A stretch of 64,000 nucleotides of DNA from Nitrososphaeraceae archaeon (lineage in GTDB: Archaea; Thermoproteota; Nitrososphaeria; Nitrososphaerales; Nitrososphaeraceae): contig JAICHH010000001.1 of NCBI GenBank assembly GCA_025922715.1, forward strand, positions 1 through 64,000, written 5' to 3'. The position numbers were made by a program, and so were the translations under genes. Shown one piece after another: positions 54,629 to 63,506 of the stretch; the first letter of the stretch is position 1; every line of letters begins with the position of its first letter. The notes beneath the pieces are model-generated. The model worked only from the letters and a program-made list of their open reading frames with translations, was not told where the DNA came from and did no database searches.

Positions 54629-55156
54629 TTATGGGAGTGTATTTGTATTTAATTTGATATCTTTTATTTTTTTTTGAAAATGCATCTTGTAATTAGAAAA
54701 ATTGATCTCCATTGATCCGTTACTAGTAATTAAAAATGTTTTGCCGTCATAATTACATTTTATTTGTGGAGTTTTTCCTTTCTTCCATATCGGCTCAATA
54801 ATTTTATAATATTCTACAAGTTTTCTTTTTTCATAAGATAATTCATTATTAACTTTTATTCTCTTTTTTCTCAGAAACTTAAATGCTAAAATTACATATT
54901 TATAATTATAATATCTAAACATTTTAACAATTGAAAAACATCTCTCTATTTGATCGCTTGGGACATACAATGATTCTCCTGTGCCTGACTTAGCTTCAAT
55001 AACTAACAAAATTGCTTTCTTGTTATTTACAGCTATTATATCTGGAAGACCAACACTGGAACCTCCAAGCCTTTTGGCTATCCAATTACGATTATTAATT
55101 CTATTTACAATCGAATATTCATAACTGTATCCTCGGCTTCTACGAATGTTTCCCAA
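54629..55156 (-). CDS. hjc: Holliday junction resolvase (Hjc type)
   Basis: 175 residues. RRSRGYSYEYSIVNRI (catalytic E13), LGGSSVGLPDII (D39) and LVIEAKSG (E54, K56) give the archaeal resolvase nuclease pattern E...D...ExK. The C-terminal 70 residues are extra compared with the 120-130-residue Hjc of many archaea. It cleaves four-way junctions in recombination and fork repair. It opens the operon with nnrE, the metallo-hydrolase and cobT. Confidence 0.8.
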   Translation of the reverse strand: MGNIRRSRGYSYEYSIVNRINNRNWIAKRLGGSSVGLPDIIAVNNKKAILLVIEAKSGTGESLYVPSDQIERCFSIVKMFRYYNYKYVILAFKFLRKKRIKVNNELSYEKRKLVEYYKIIEPIWKKGKTPQIKCNYDGKTFLITSNGSMEINFSNYKMHFQKKIKDIKLNTNTLP

Positions 55157-55269
55157 GTATTTTTCTATTCAATATTCAAACTTTTATTAATTGTTGGTTT
55201 TAAATAGCATATTTCATTATCATATTAACTAATTAAAACTCTATATTATGAATATTAATCAATCTTTAT

Positions 55270-55890
55270 ATGGTATCTGAAAAAATTAAGATTTCACTTA
55301 AATCTATAAACGATGAATTGCATTCTACAGAAAATAGAAGAGAACAATTAATAAAAGAATCGCGAGATGTTATTATTTTGTGCAGTCAGTCTATCATATC
55401 TCTTCATCAAGGCCATATACAAGAAAGTCAATTAAAATTAGATAAAGCAAAAGATTTGTACTTGTCTCTCAAAACACTTGCTCAGGTAGATCTTTTACGA
55501 TATCTGTCCATGTCAGAACAAGAACTAGTAGAATCTAGTCTCTTGATGAGTATAGTAAAAAATGAAACTCTGCCTGGATTAGATGAAATTGGTGTTTCTA
55601 GCCAAGCATATCTATTTGGAATATTAGATTGTATTGGTGAAATAAAGAGAATGGTTTATGATATGGTAAGACTCGGCAGGTATGAGCAAGCAGAATCCCT
55701 TTTTAGAGTCATGCAGGAAATTTATAGCGATATTTATCCATTTTCGATATATGATAATATAGTAAGTGGTATCCGAAAGAAATTGGATATATGTAAAATC
55801 TTAATCGAAAATACTAGAGAATTGATAACAGAAGAATCGAGACGATCAATCCTAATTGAATCATTAAAGAAATTAGATAGCAATCTTTAA
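55270..55890 (+). CDS. Translin-family nucleic-acid-binding protein
   Basis: 206 residues, all helical. RREQLIKESRDVIILCSQSI, the YLSMSEQELVESSLLMSIV region and the DCIGEIKRMVYDMVRLGRYE hallmark near 120-145, with an end KLDICKILIENTRELI, are the archaeal translin pattern. Archaeal translins bind or process RNA as octamers. It is divergent from the Hjc operon; the acyl-CoA synthetase follows about 80 bases later on the same strand. Confidence 0.83.
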   Translation: MVSEKIKISLKSINDELHSTENRREQLIKESRDVIILCSQSIISLHQGHIQESQLKLDKAKDLYLSLKTLAQVDLLRYLSMSEQELVESSLLMSIVKNETLPGLDEIGVSSQAYLFGILDCIGEIKRMVYDMVRLGRYEQAESLFRVMQEIYSDIYPFSIYDNIVSGIRKKLDICKILIENTRELITEESRRSILIESLKKLDSNL

Positions 55891-55971
55891 TCAATATTAA
55901 TACGTTTGCAAATAATATTGAATAATAAGTAAAGTTAATTAGAAACTATACTAGCTTTTTCTCCATATGGT

Positions 55972-58095
55972 ATGAAAGATAATGAAAAAGTTCAAAAAAT
56001 AATACATGATGCTATTCAAAAAGGAAATAAAGTAATTACTGAAGAGGATGCAAAATCTATATTGTCAGTATATGGGATAAAGGTACCCGCATATTCCATC
56101 GTAACTACCGAATCAGAAGCTGTATCCAAAGCAAAGGAAATTGGCTTTCCACTTGTTGCAAAAATAGTATCAGATCAGATATTACATAAGACAGATGTTC
56201 AAGGAGTAAAAGTTGGCTTACAAAATGAAGATGAAGTTAAAGAAACATTCTTAGATATGTATAACCGTTTGTCTAAAGACTATACAATTAAAGGAGTCCT
56301 CTTAGAAAGGATGGTTCCTAAAGGAATTGAATTGATAGTGGGCTTACAAAATGATCTTCAATTTGGTCCAGTCATAATGCTTGGGTTGGGAGGAATTTAT
56401 ACAGAATTATTCAAAGATGTATCATTTAGAGTTCTTCCAATAACTAAAGAAGATGTATTAGATATGATAGACGATCTCAAAGCTAAAGTGATCTTAAAAG
56501 GATTTAGAGGAGCCGAGCCAATAAATCTCGAGATACTTTGTGATGCGATTCTCAGAATAGGTAATTTAGGAATTGATATAGCTAAATATATTGATAGTAT
56601 AGATTTTAATCCCATTATAGTTTATCCAAATAATTACTATGTCGTTGATGCAAAAATTCTTCTGAAATCAGTTCCTGATGAAAATATCATCTCTCGATCA
56701 ATACCTGATTCAAGTTATATGAATAACTTCTTTAATACGAATTCAATAGCATTAATAGGAGCATCTCCGGAAGAAAATAAGATAGGCAATTCTGTGTTAA
56801 AAAGTTTATCTAAATATGATTATAAAGGTAAAATATATCCAGTAAATGCAAAGGGTTATAATGAAATTTTAGGATTAAAAGCATATAAAAATTTAGAAGA
56901 GATTAGTGAAAAGGTAGATCTAGTAATAGTCACAGTGGATTTAAAATTTGTGCCCGCTATATTGGAAACATGTGGAAAGAAAGGAATACATAATATGGTA
57001 ATCATTTCTGGAGGTGGAAAAGAACTCGGTGGAGAAAGAGCAGAAATAGAACAAAAAGTGAAAGAATTATCTTCTCAATTAAAAGTTAGAATAATTGGAC
57101 CAAATTGTATAGGAATGTTTAATGGTGAAAATCGATTAGACTGTGCTTTTCAAGGACATGACAGAATGATTAGACCAAAAAAGGGAGATGTTGCTTTCTT
57201 ATCTCAAAGTGGAACTATTGGAATTGCTTTTATGGAAACTTCAGACACTTTTGGAATGAGCAAAATGATTTCGTATGGTAATCGTTCTGATGTAGATGAA
57301 GCAGATATGATTTGGTATTTATCAGAAGATCCAAAAACAAATGTAATTGGTCTCTATGTTGAAGGTCTTGGTGATGGTAGGAAGTTTATGAATACTGCAA
57401 AGAGAGTTATAAAAGAAAAAAAGAAACCTATAGTAGTTTTTAAAAATGGACGAACCCAAAGAGGTGCTAAACAAGCAGCATCTCATACGGGATCTTTGGG
57501 AGGATCATATTCTGTTGTCAAAGGAGCATTTGATCAAGCTGGTATTATATCTGTAGATAGCTATGAGGAATTAACGGGATCATTAAAGGCTTTAACTTGG
57601 CAACCTATTCCCCAAGGAAATAAAGTGGCTTTAGTTACCAATGGTGCAGGACCAATAATTGCTGCAATAGATCACTTTGAAAGATTAGGATTAAAAATTG
57701 CTGATTTAAGCGAAGATTCTAAACAGAAGTTTAATGAACATTATCCTGCAACCTATGTCATAGGTAATCCTCTTGATGTAACGGGTTCTGCCAATGCTGA
57801 TGATTATAAATTCGCTATTCAAACATTTATGGATGATCCTAATGTTGATATTATAATGCCCTGGTTTGTTTTTCAAGATGATCCTCTTGAAGAAACTATT
57901 GTAAATATATTGGGAGATTTTCAAAAACAAAAGAAAAAACCAATTTTAATAGGTGCTTTAGGCGGACCATTTACTATTGATATCTCAAAAAGATTAGAAG
58001 AAAATAATGTACCAGTATATCATTCAGTAATATCATGGGTCACAGCAGCCGGTGTACTTGCAAAATGGTCAGAGCTTAAAAATAGAAAGTCTTAA
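55972..58095 (+). CDS. ADP-forming acyl-CoA synthetase (candidate 3HP/4HB-cycle enzyme)
   Basis: 707 residues in beta-alpha order. An ATP-grasp domain opens it (residues about 1-235: SILSVYGIKVPAYSIV, LVAKIVSDQILHKTD). From about 255 comes the CoA-binding half (ALIGASPEENKIGNSVLKSL), VIISGGGKELGG, then a catalytic-His segment ASHTGSLGGSYSV with His505. Thaumarchaea use enzymes of this class for 3-hydroxypropionyl-CoA and 4-hydroxybutyryl-CoA formation in carbon fixation. Which substrate applies here cannot be read from sequence. The gene is alone, with a promoter in front. Confidence 0.88.
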   Translation: MKDNEKVQKIIHDAIQKGNKVITEEDAKSILSVYGIKVPAYSIVTTESEAVSKAKEIGFPLVAKIVSDQILHKTDVQGVKVGLQNEDEVKETFLDMYNRLSKDYTIKGVLLERMVPKGIELIVGLQNDLQFGPVIMLGLGGIYTELFKDVSFRVLPITKEDVLDMIDDLKAKVILKGFRGAEPINLEILCDAILRIGNLGIDIAKYIDSIDFNPIIVYPNNYYVVDAKILLKSVPDENIISRSIPDSSYMNNFFNTNSIALIGASPEENKIGNSVLKSLSKYDYKGKIYPVNAKGYNEILGLKAYKNLEEISEKVDLVIVTVDLKFVPAILETCGKKGIHNMVIISGGGKELGGERAEIEQKVKELSSQLKVRIIGPNCIGMFNGENRLDCAFQGHDRMIRPKKGDVAFLSQSGTIGIAFMETSDTFGMSKMISYGNRSDVDEADMIWYLSEDPKTNVIGLYVEGLGDGRKFMNTAKRVIKEKKKPIVVFKNGRTQRGAKQAASHTGSLGGSYSVVKGAFDQAGIISVDSYEELTGSLKALTWQPIPQGNKVALVTNGAGPIIAAIDHFERLGLKIADLSEDSKQKFNEHYPATYVIGNPLDVTGSANADDYKFAIQTFMDDPNVDIIMPWFVFQDDPLEETIVNILGDFQKQKKKPILIGALGGPFTIDISKRLEENNVPVYHSVISWVTAAGVLAKWSELKNRKS

Positions 58096-58155
58096 CGTCT
58101 TAATGTCTTTGTTAAGACAGGGAAAACTTATATTCTTTTTAAACATACTTAAACT

Positions 58156-58506
58156 ATGGAAAGTACACAACAATCGCAAATAGTAACTGTTACCTCAAAA
58201 GCCGCAGAAAAAGTGAGTGAATTTATGAAACAAGAAGGCAAAGATAGTTTATTTCTGCGTGTATATGTCACTGGTGGAGGCTGTTCTGGCTTATCTTATG
58301 GTATGGGTTTTGAAGAAAATTCTGAAGAAGATGATCTTGTTATAGAGCAAAACGGTGTCAAAATTTTGGTAGATAATTACAGTCAAAGATATTTGAAAGG
58401 AGCTAATATTGATTATATTGATAGCCTTATGGGTTCTGGATTTAAAATTAATAATCCAAATGTTACCAAAAGCTGTTCATGTGGTCATTCATTCTCTACT
58501 GAGTAA
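58156..58506 (+). CDS. Iron-sulfur cluster carrier, IscA/ErpA/HesB type
   Basis: 116 residues. The three cluster cysteines are C43 (GGGCSGLSYGMGF), C107 and C109 (KSCSCGHSF), the standard A-type carrier arrangement. It delivers Fe-S clusters to apo-enzymes. It lies 60 bases after the acyl-CoA synthetase gene and is followed by a T-rich terminator. Many Nitrososphaeria have such a gene. Confidence 0.92.
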   Translation: MESTQQSQIVTVTSKAAEKVSEFMKQEGKDSLFLRVYVTGGGCSGLSYGMGFEENSEEDDLVIEQNGVKILVDNYSQRYLKGANIDYIDSLMGSGFKINNPNVTKSCSCGHSFSTE

Positions 58507-58511
58507 TATCA

Positions 58512-58530
58512 GTTTTTTTAATTTTTTTTA
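58512..58530 (+). terminator. T-rich transcription terminator after the IscA-like gene
   Basis: Two runs of seven and eight T separated by AA follow the stop codon within 12 bases. T-runs without a stem are the usual archaeal terminator. It lies in the space between two convergent genes. Confidence 0.55.
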
Positions 58531-58595
58531 ATATTATTTGCTTCTGGCAAAGTTATTTACTGCGTAGAGTAAAAAATTAATAATATAGAGTTAAA

Positions 58596-59864
58596 TTATG
58601 GCCATAATCCTCTGATATTAATTGCTTCAACAACTCTCTTTACTGCAAGTAAGGTAGCGGCTTTTCGCATATCTACATTGTATTTTGTATGGGTATCATA
58701 AACATCATAAAATGATTTTGTGATGTTTATATCTAATCTCTTATTAACTTCTTCTTCTGTCCAGTATTCTCTTCTTAAATTTTGTAACCATTCAAAATAA
58801 GATACAGTTACACCACCTCCATTAGCAAGCACGTCAGGAATAACCAAAATATCTTTTTTATATAATATTTCATCTGCTTCAGGAGTTGTAGGCCCGTTAG
58901 CTGCTTCTGCTATGATCTGTGTTTTTATTTTATCTGCATTATTCTTAGTAATTTGATTTTCCAACGCTGCTGGAATGAGAATAGTACATTCTGTTTCCAG
59001 AAGTTCATCATTAGTAATTGATTTCGCATCCCCGAATCCTACTATACTCCCTGTTTCTCTTTTAAATTTCATTAATTCATCCACAGATATTCCATCTGTC
59101 TTAATTATTGCACCTTGAGAATCTGAAGCTGCTATCATCTTTGCACCTTGCTCTTCAACCAGTTTGGAAGAAAACTGTCCTGCATTTCCAAAACCTTGAA
59201 CTACACATGTAGCTTGTTTCATGTCAATATTCATTTTTTTTGCAGCTTCTCTAACGGTATATGCCAACCCTCTACCCGTTGCCTCATTTCTACCTAATGA
59301 ACCACCAATTGCTATTGGTTTTCCAGTTATTACCTCTGGTTGAACATAATTTCCTTTCAATGCAGAATAAGTATCCATAATCCATGCCATTTCGTTACCT
59401 CTAGTATATACATCTGGCGCAGGAATATCTCTATATGGACCGATAATATCAGCTATAAGGTATGCAAACCTTCTAGTCATTCTTTCTAACTCGTTTTCTG
59501 ACATCTGTTTTGGATTGCAAATTATTCCACCTTTTCCACCGCCATAAGGAATATTCGCTATTGCACATTTCCATGTCATCCACATTGATAAAGCCTTAAC
59601 TTCGTCTAGCGTAACATCAGGATGATATCTTATTCCTCCTTTGTGAGGTCCTCTGGCATCATTATGTTGGGATCTAAACCCAGTAAACACCTTAATCGAA
59701 CCATCATCCATTCTTGTTGGAATAGAAACAGTTAGAATTCTTTTAGGATTGGATAATATCTCAAGCATTCCTTTCTCTAGATTTAGAATTTTTGATGCTT
59801 CTTCTAGTTGTTTTAGTGCTACCTCATATGGGTTTATTTTTTCATTTAAATTAGATGAAGACAT
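58596..59864 (-). CDS. gdhA: Glutamate dehydrogenase
   Basis: Interconverts glutamate and 2-oxoglutarate plus ammonium. 422 residues, the usual archaeal size. The substrate region HNDARGPHKGGIRYHPDV, the catalytic PYGGGKGGIICNP and APDVYT, the Rossmann loop VVQGFGNAGQFSSKL and NGGGVTVSYFEWLQN are in place. It converges on the IscA-like gene. The NAD or NADP preference cannot be settled by eye. Confidence 0.95.
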   Translation of the reverse strand: MSSSNLNEKINPYEVALKQLEEASKILNLEKGMLEILSNPKRILTVSIPTRMDDGSIKVFTGFRSQHNDARGPHKGGIRYHPDVTLDEVKALSMWMTWKCAIANIPYGGGKGGIICNPKQMSENELERMTRRFAYLIADIIGPYRDIPAPDVYTRGNEMAWIMDTYSALKGNYVQPEVITGKPIAIGGSLGRNEATGRGLAYTVREAAKKMNIDMKQATCVVQGFGNAGQFSSKLVEEQGAKMIAASDSQGAIIKTDGISVDELMKFKRETGSIVGFGDAKSITNDELLETECTILIPAALENQITKNNADKIKTQIIAEAANGPTTPEADEILYKKDILVIPDVLANGGGVTVSYFEWLQNLRREYWTEEEVNKRLDINITKSFYDVYDTHTKYNVDMRKAATLLAVKRVVEAINIRGLWP

Positions 59865-59912
59865 ATATTTTATTCATAATGTGATGTTTAATATTAGATA
59901 ATAAATATATCT

Positions 59913-60269
59913 CTACAAACTATCATTTTTCATCTTTTTCAAAATAATTAAACGTAGTTGATCATCAGACATATCCAAATATTCAATATTGAGTGATATG
60001 GCAATTTTTTCTAGTTTTTCCCTTTCTGTTGATACAGGTCCCTGGATCATCTTTCCAAAATACAAATTTTTTTCGTTATTATGATCATCAGATGAATTGT
60101 GATTGATTTTAACTTTATTTACTTCTCCAAGAAGGGTTTGTTTGGTATTATTATATTCGCCAATTGCTTTGCCTATATGTCTTGCCATATCTGGCAATTT
60201 TCTGGAACCAAAAAGTAAAAAGATAGTTATTAAACCAATTATTATCCATTCTGATCCGCCAATTCCCAT
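59913..60269 (-). CDS. tatA: Twin-arginine translocase subunit TatA
   Basis: 118 residues. One N-terminal membrane helix (about 7-20, IIIGLITIFLLFG) is followed by the hallmark FGSRKLPDMARHIGKAIGEY amphipathic helix. The C-terminal part (about 50-118) is longer than in most TatA and is charged; it holds IQGPVSTEREKLEKIAI. It forms the Tat pore for folded exported proteins. The partner tatC is not in the window. It lies 48 bases upstream of gdhA in the minus-strand direction. Confidence 0.87.
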   Translation of the reverse strand: MGIGGSEWIIIGLITIFLLFGSRKLPDMARHIGKAIGEYNNTKQTLLGEVNKVKINHNSSDDHNNEKNLYFGKMIQGPVSTEREKLEKIAISLNIEYLDMSDDQLRLIILKKMKNDSL

Positions 60270-60467
60270 ATTATCTATAAGAAGTACAGATAATTTATTT
60301 ATTAATTATGTATTTATCAATTATAGAGGCTTATCAAAAATTTTTAAAATTACTTTTAAAAAAGAATTATAAATTTAATAATTGTTACATTTATGTATTG
60401 ATATTGGTCAAAGCACTTATATTCGTGCCAATCACCCATAATTTTACTTTACAATAAACATGAGGTT

Positions 60468-61745
60468 ATGGAATTGCCTAGTACTGGGATAGTAAAATAT
60501 CACGTTAAATTAAGTTTCGACGTAGATGGACTCGTAGAAAAAGCTGATATAATAGGTGCTATTTTTGGCCAAACTGAGGGACTCTTAGGACCCGAAATGA
60601 ATTTGAATGAATTACAAAAGGTCTCTAAAGTAGGTAGAATCGAAGTCAATGTGGATACCAAGTCGAATATAGCAAAGGGTGATGCTCTTATTCCTATGAG
60701 CACTGATATCTCTACTGCTGCTCTTATAGCTGCGGCAATAGAAAGTATAGATAAAGTTGGACCATTTCAAGCAAGGTTTGAACTGTCTGGCATTGATGAT
60801 ATTCGGGCCATAAAGAAAAAAGTTATAGTAGATAGAGCAAAAAAAATTGTACAAGAATGGGCTACTAAAACTATTAGCGAAGGTGAAGAAATGCTCAAAG
60901 ATGTATATGATGCAAGTAAACCTGGAAAACTTACTACATTTGGAAAAGGGCAACTTGCATGTGGCACAGGTGTATTCAATGCTGATTGGATTATTTTAGT
61001 CGAAGGCAGAGCTGATGTTATTAATCTGTTGAGAGCAGGATTCGATAATTCTATAGCTATAGAAGGTGCTAAGATTGATGAAAGTATTATCCACCTGACC
61101 GAAGGAAAAAAAGTTATAGCTTTCTTAGATGGTGATAGAGCAGGTGATCTAATTTTAAAAGAACTCCACGGCTTAGTTAAAATCGATAAAGTGTTTAGAG
61201 CCCCTGCTGGAAGAGAAGTTGAAGAATGTACACCTTTAGAAATAACTGAAATATTAAATAATGCAGTGGACTACCCCCAAGAAGAATCATTCTCGCCTAT
61301 AAAAAAACAACAATCTCTATTACAAAATCATAAAAAATATAACAAAAACGATAGAGGAAAAACTTCTTATCAGCAGACACAACCACAATTTAATCAATTG
61401 GAAACATATCCACTTACTAAAGAAGATAATGGATTACAAACTAATAATGAATCTACATCAGTTATTAGAAACATATATTCTCAAATCAATGAAACCTTAG
61501 AAGCCATTCTTCTGGATGGGTCAATGAATACTATTATGAAAGTTCCTGTTTCTGAGATAGTTAAAAAACTTTCAGATTCAGATGGGGGTAAAATATTGGT
61601 TTTAGATGGAATAGTAACTCAAAGGTTGATTGATGCTTCTGATAAAGCTGGCATTGAACAAATCATAGGTCATAGATTAGCTGATATAAAACGTAATTCA
61701 TCTATTAAAGTAGGTACATTCAGTGAAATGGGATTATTACAATAA
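60468..61745 (+). CDS. dnaG: Archaeal DnaG-like primase
   Basis: 425 residues. The N-terminal GIVKYHVKLSFDVDGLVEKA and GAIFGQTEGLLGPEM are diagnostic. The TOPRIM domain has the catalytic Glu in LVEGRADV (E179) and the FLDGDRAGD acidic pair (about 222-230). The middle (about 270-350) is a low-complexity Gln/Asn-rich linker, followed by a conserved C-terminal domain. Archaeal DnaG is associated with the exosome as well as with RNA priming. The riboflavin kinase gene follows 7 bases after the stop. Confidence 0.95.
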   Translation: MELPSTGIVKYHVKLSFDVDGLVEKADIIGAIFGQTEGLLGPEMNLNELQKVSKVGRIEVNVDTKSNIAKGDALIPMSTDISTAALIAAAIESIDKVGPFQARFELSGIDDIRAIKKKVIVDRAKKIVQEWATKTISEGEEMLKDVYDASKPGKLTTFGKGQLACGTGVFNADWIILVEGRADVINLLRAGFDNSIAIEGAKIDESIIHLTEGKKVIAFLDGDRAGDLILKELHGLVKIDKVFRAPAGREVEECTPLEITEILNNAVDYPQEESFSPIKKQQSLLQNHKKYNKNDRGKTSYQQTQPQFNQLETYPLTKEDNGLQTNNESTSVIRNIYSQINETLEAILLDGSMNTIMKVPVSEIVKKLSDSDGGKILVLDGIVTQRLIDASDKAGIEQIIGHRLADIKRNSSIKVGTFSEMGLLQ

Positions 61746-61752
61746 TTAATTT

Positions 61753-62448
61753 ATGAGTAATATTACGTTTCAACATATTTTACTTCTCTCAGAACTGTTG
61801 TTGTGTGGAGCAAAGAATAACTTTGTTGAGTTAACCACTAACGAGATAGCAAAAAAAATAAAACGATCACAACAATTAGCTTCTAAAGAATTACTCGATC
61901 TTGAATTCTTTGGATATATAAAAAGAAACAAAAAAAGTAAAAAATATAGTATAAAGGTTACAGAAAAAGGGTATCAACAAGTATATGATCTTTTTTTATT
62001 TCTAAAGACTGCTGTAGAATCTTTTAAACATGTTATTGATTTCGAGGGTCATATTATAACGGGAATGGGAGAAGGTGCCTATTACATGTCATTAAATGGA
62101 TATAAAAAACAATTTAAAGAAAAATTAGGTTATGAACCTTATCCAGGAACTCTAAATATAAAATTAAATTCTTTGTTATTTATAGAGGCAAAAAAGGAGA
62201 TGTTAAAATATCCGTCAATATATATTGAAGGATTTAGTGATCAATCCAGAACCTTTGGATGGGTAAAATGTTATCCTGCTTATATTAACGATAGTATGAA
62301 TATAAACTCCTCAATTTTAATATTGGAAAGAACTCATTATGATGATTCTATAATTGAGATAATAGCTCCATTTTCCATTAAAGAACAATTTTCTTTGAAA
62401 AACGGCGATTATATCAAATTGAAAGTTAATACTAATAATCCTATCTAA
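61753..62448 (+). CDS. ribK: CTP-dependent riboflavin kinase with N-terminal HTH
   Basis: Makes FMN from riboflavin and CTP. 231 residues. A winged helix (about 1-85: ELTTNEIAKKIKRSQQLASK and LEFFGYIKRNKKSKKYSI) precedes the RibK domain with GHIITGMGEGAYYMSL and LGYEPYPGTLNIKL. HTH-fused RibK is known in archaea and may repress riboflavin genes when FMN is high. It is downstream of dnaG with a 7-base gap and converges on ribL. Confidence 0.93.
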   Translation: MSNITFQHILLLSELLLCGAKNNFVELTTNEIAKKIKRSQQLASKELLDLEFFGYIKRNKKSKKYSIKVTEKGYQQVYDLFLFLKTAVESFKHVIDFEGHIITGMGEGAYYMSLNGYKKQFKEKLGYEPYPGTLNIKLNSLLFIEAKKEMLKYPSIYIEGFSDQSRTFGWVKCYPAYINDSMNINSSILILERTHYDDSIIEIIAPFSIKEQFSLKNGDYIKLKVNTNNPI

Positions 62449-62458
62449 CTAATTAAAA

Positions 62459-63091
62459 TTATATATTGTAGAATGAATCTCCTAAATCTCGTTTTAATTC
62501 AGAACTCTTTATATTTGGTATTGGAGTATTTAACCTTAATATTCTAACGTTGATATTTCTTTTCTTGCAATTTACTGCAATGAATTTCTCCGTATGTGAT
62601 TGATCATAACCTAATGCTATAATGTCAGGTTTTACATGCTCAACTGTATCAAATAATGTTCCTTCTTTTCCAATTAATGCCAAATCTACAAAATTTAATG
62701 ACGAAACCATTTCTCTTCTTAAGTTTTCATTATGAAATATGACTCTATTTTTTTTTATTTTAGTAGCTGTAGTTTCTGTGGCAATTACTACTACTAAAAC
62801 ATCACCTAGTAATTTTGCTCCCTTGAGAGTAAATATGTGACCAGGATGTAGTATATCAAAAACACCTCCAACAAGGACTACTTTCATCGTCTCTCTTCCT
62901 AATGAATTTAATTTATATTGTTCCGAGTTTATTTTTCTTATTAATCCCAATTTTATTAGTTCTCTCATTCTTGATTCAAAAAAAGGGGTATCTAATTGAT
63001 ATTTCTCTTGTAAATATCGTAAAAATGATTTTGATGGATCTAAATTACTTATGTATATTGCTTTCAAAATAAGTTTATCTAGTGATTTCAA
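62459..63091 (-). CDS. ribL: FAD synthase (RibL-type) with N-terminal winged helix
   Basis: 210 residues. Residues 1-68 form a winged helix (FFESRMRELIKLGLIRKI). From 70 comes a nucleotidyltransferase of the cytidylyltransferase-like family: GGVFDILHPGHIFTLKGAK with HPGH at 82-85, FHNENLRREMVSSLNFVD and PDIIALGYDQSH. RibL uses ATP and FMN to make FAD; glycerol-3-phosphate cytidylyltransferase is the alternative. Its place tail to tail with ribK favours FAD synthesis. Confidence 0.88.
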   Translation of the reverse strand: MKSLDKLILKAIYISNLDPSKSFLRYLQEKYQLDTPFFESRMRELIKLGLIRKINSEQYKLNSLGRETMKVVLVGGVFDILHPGHIFTLKGAKLLGDVLVVVIATETTATKIKKNRVIFHNENLRREMVSSLNFVDLALIGKEGTLFDTVEHVKPDIIALGYDQSHTEKFIAVNCKKRNINVRILRLNTPIPNIKSSELKRDLGDSFYNI

Positions 63092-63287
63092 TTCTATCCC
63101 GAGATTTTTAAATATGATACTTAATAAATAATATATATTCGTTTGAGGATAGAATAGTTACATCTATAATTCGATATCATTTATGAACTTCATTTTTCTT
63201 GCTATGTATATCATTGGACTATCAAAAAGCTTTGTATGATATATTCTCATAATACTTTTATAAGGTTTGCATATATTTTAAATTGAG

Positions 63288-63503
63288 TTGGTCAAATTTT
63301 GTCCTGAATGTGGTGGAGATTTAAAAATGGATTCATCTACAAGAAATTTTATTTGTAAAAGTTGTGGTCTCTATGCTTCAAGAGACAAAATTGAGGAATT
63401 AAAAGACAAATCACAAATTAGTTCTTCTGAATCTAAACAAAGAACTCATGATGATTATTTAGATTGGTGGCAATCCTCAAAAAAAGAAAAACAAAGAAAT
63501 TAG
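63288..63503 (+). CDS. Zinc-ribbon protein (TFIIS/RPA12-like N-terminus)
   Basis: 71 residues from TTG 63288. One zinc ribbon: CPECGGDL at 5-12 and CKSCGLYASRDK near 23-34, as in the N-terminal ribbon of archaeal TFS (RpoM). The second ribbon with the acidic tip is absent, so it is not a cleavage-stimulating TFS. The charged helical tail (SESKQRTHDDYLDWWQSS) could bind another protein. It converges on an Lrp-type regulator. Confidence 0.65.
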   Translation: MVKFCPECGGDLKMDSSTRNFICKSCGLYASRDKIEELKDKSQISSSESKQRTHDDYLDWWQSSKKEKQRN

Positions 63504-63506
63504 TTT

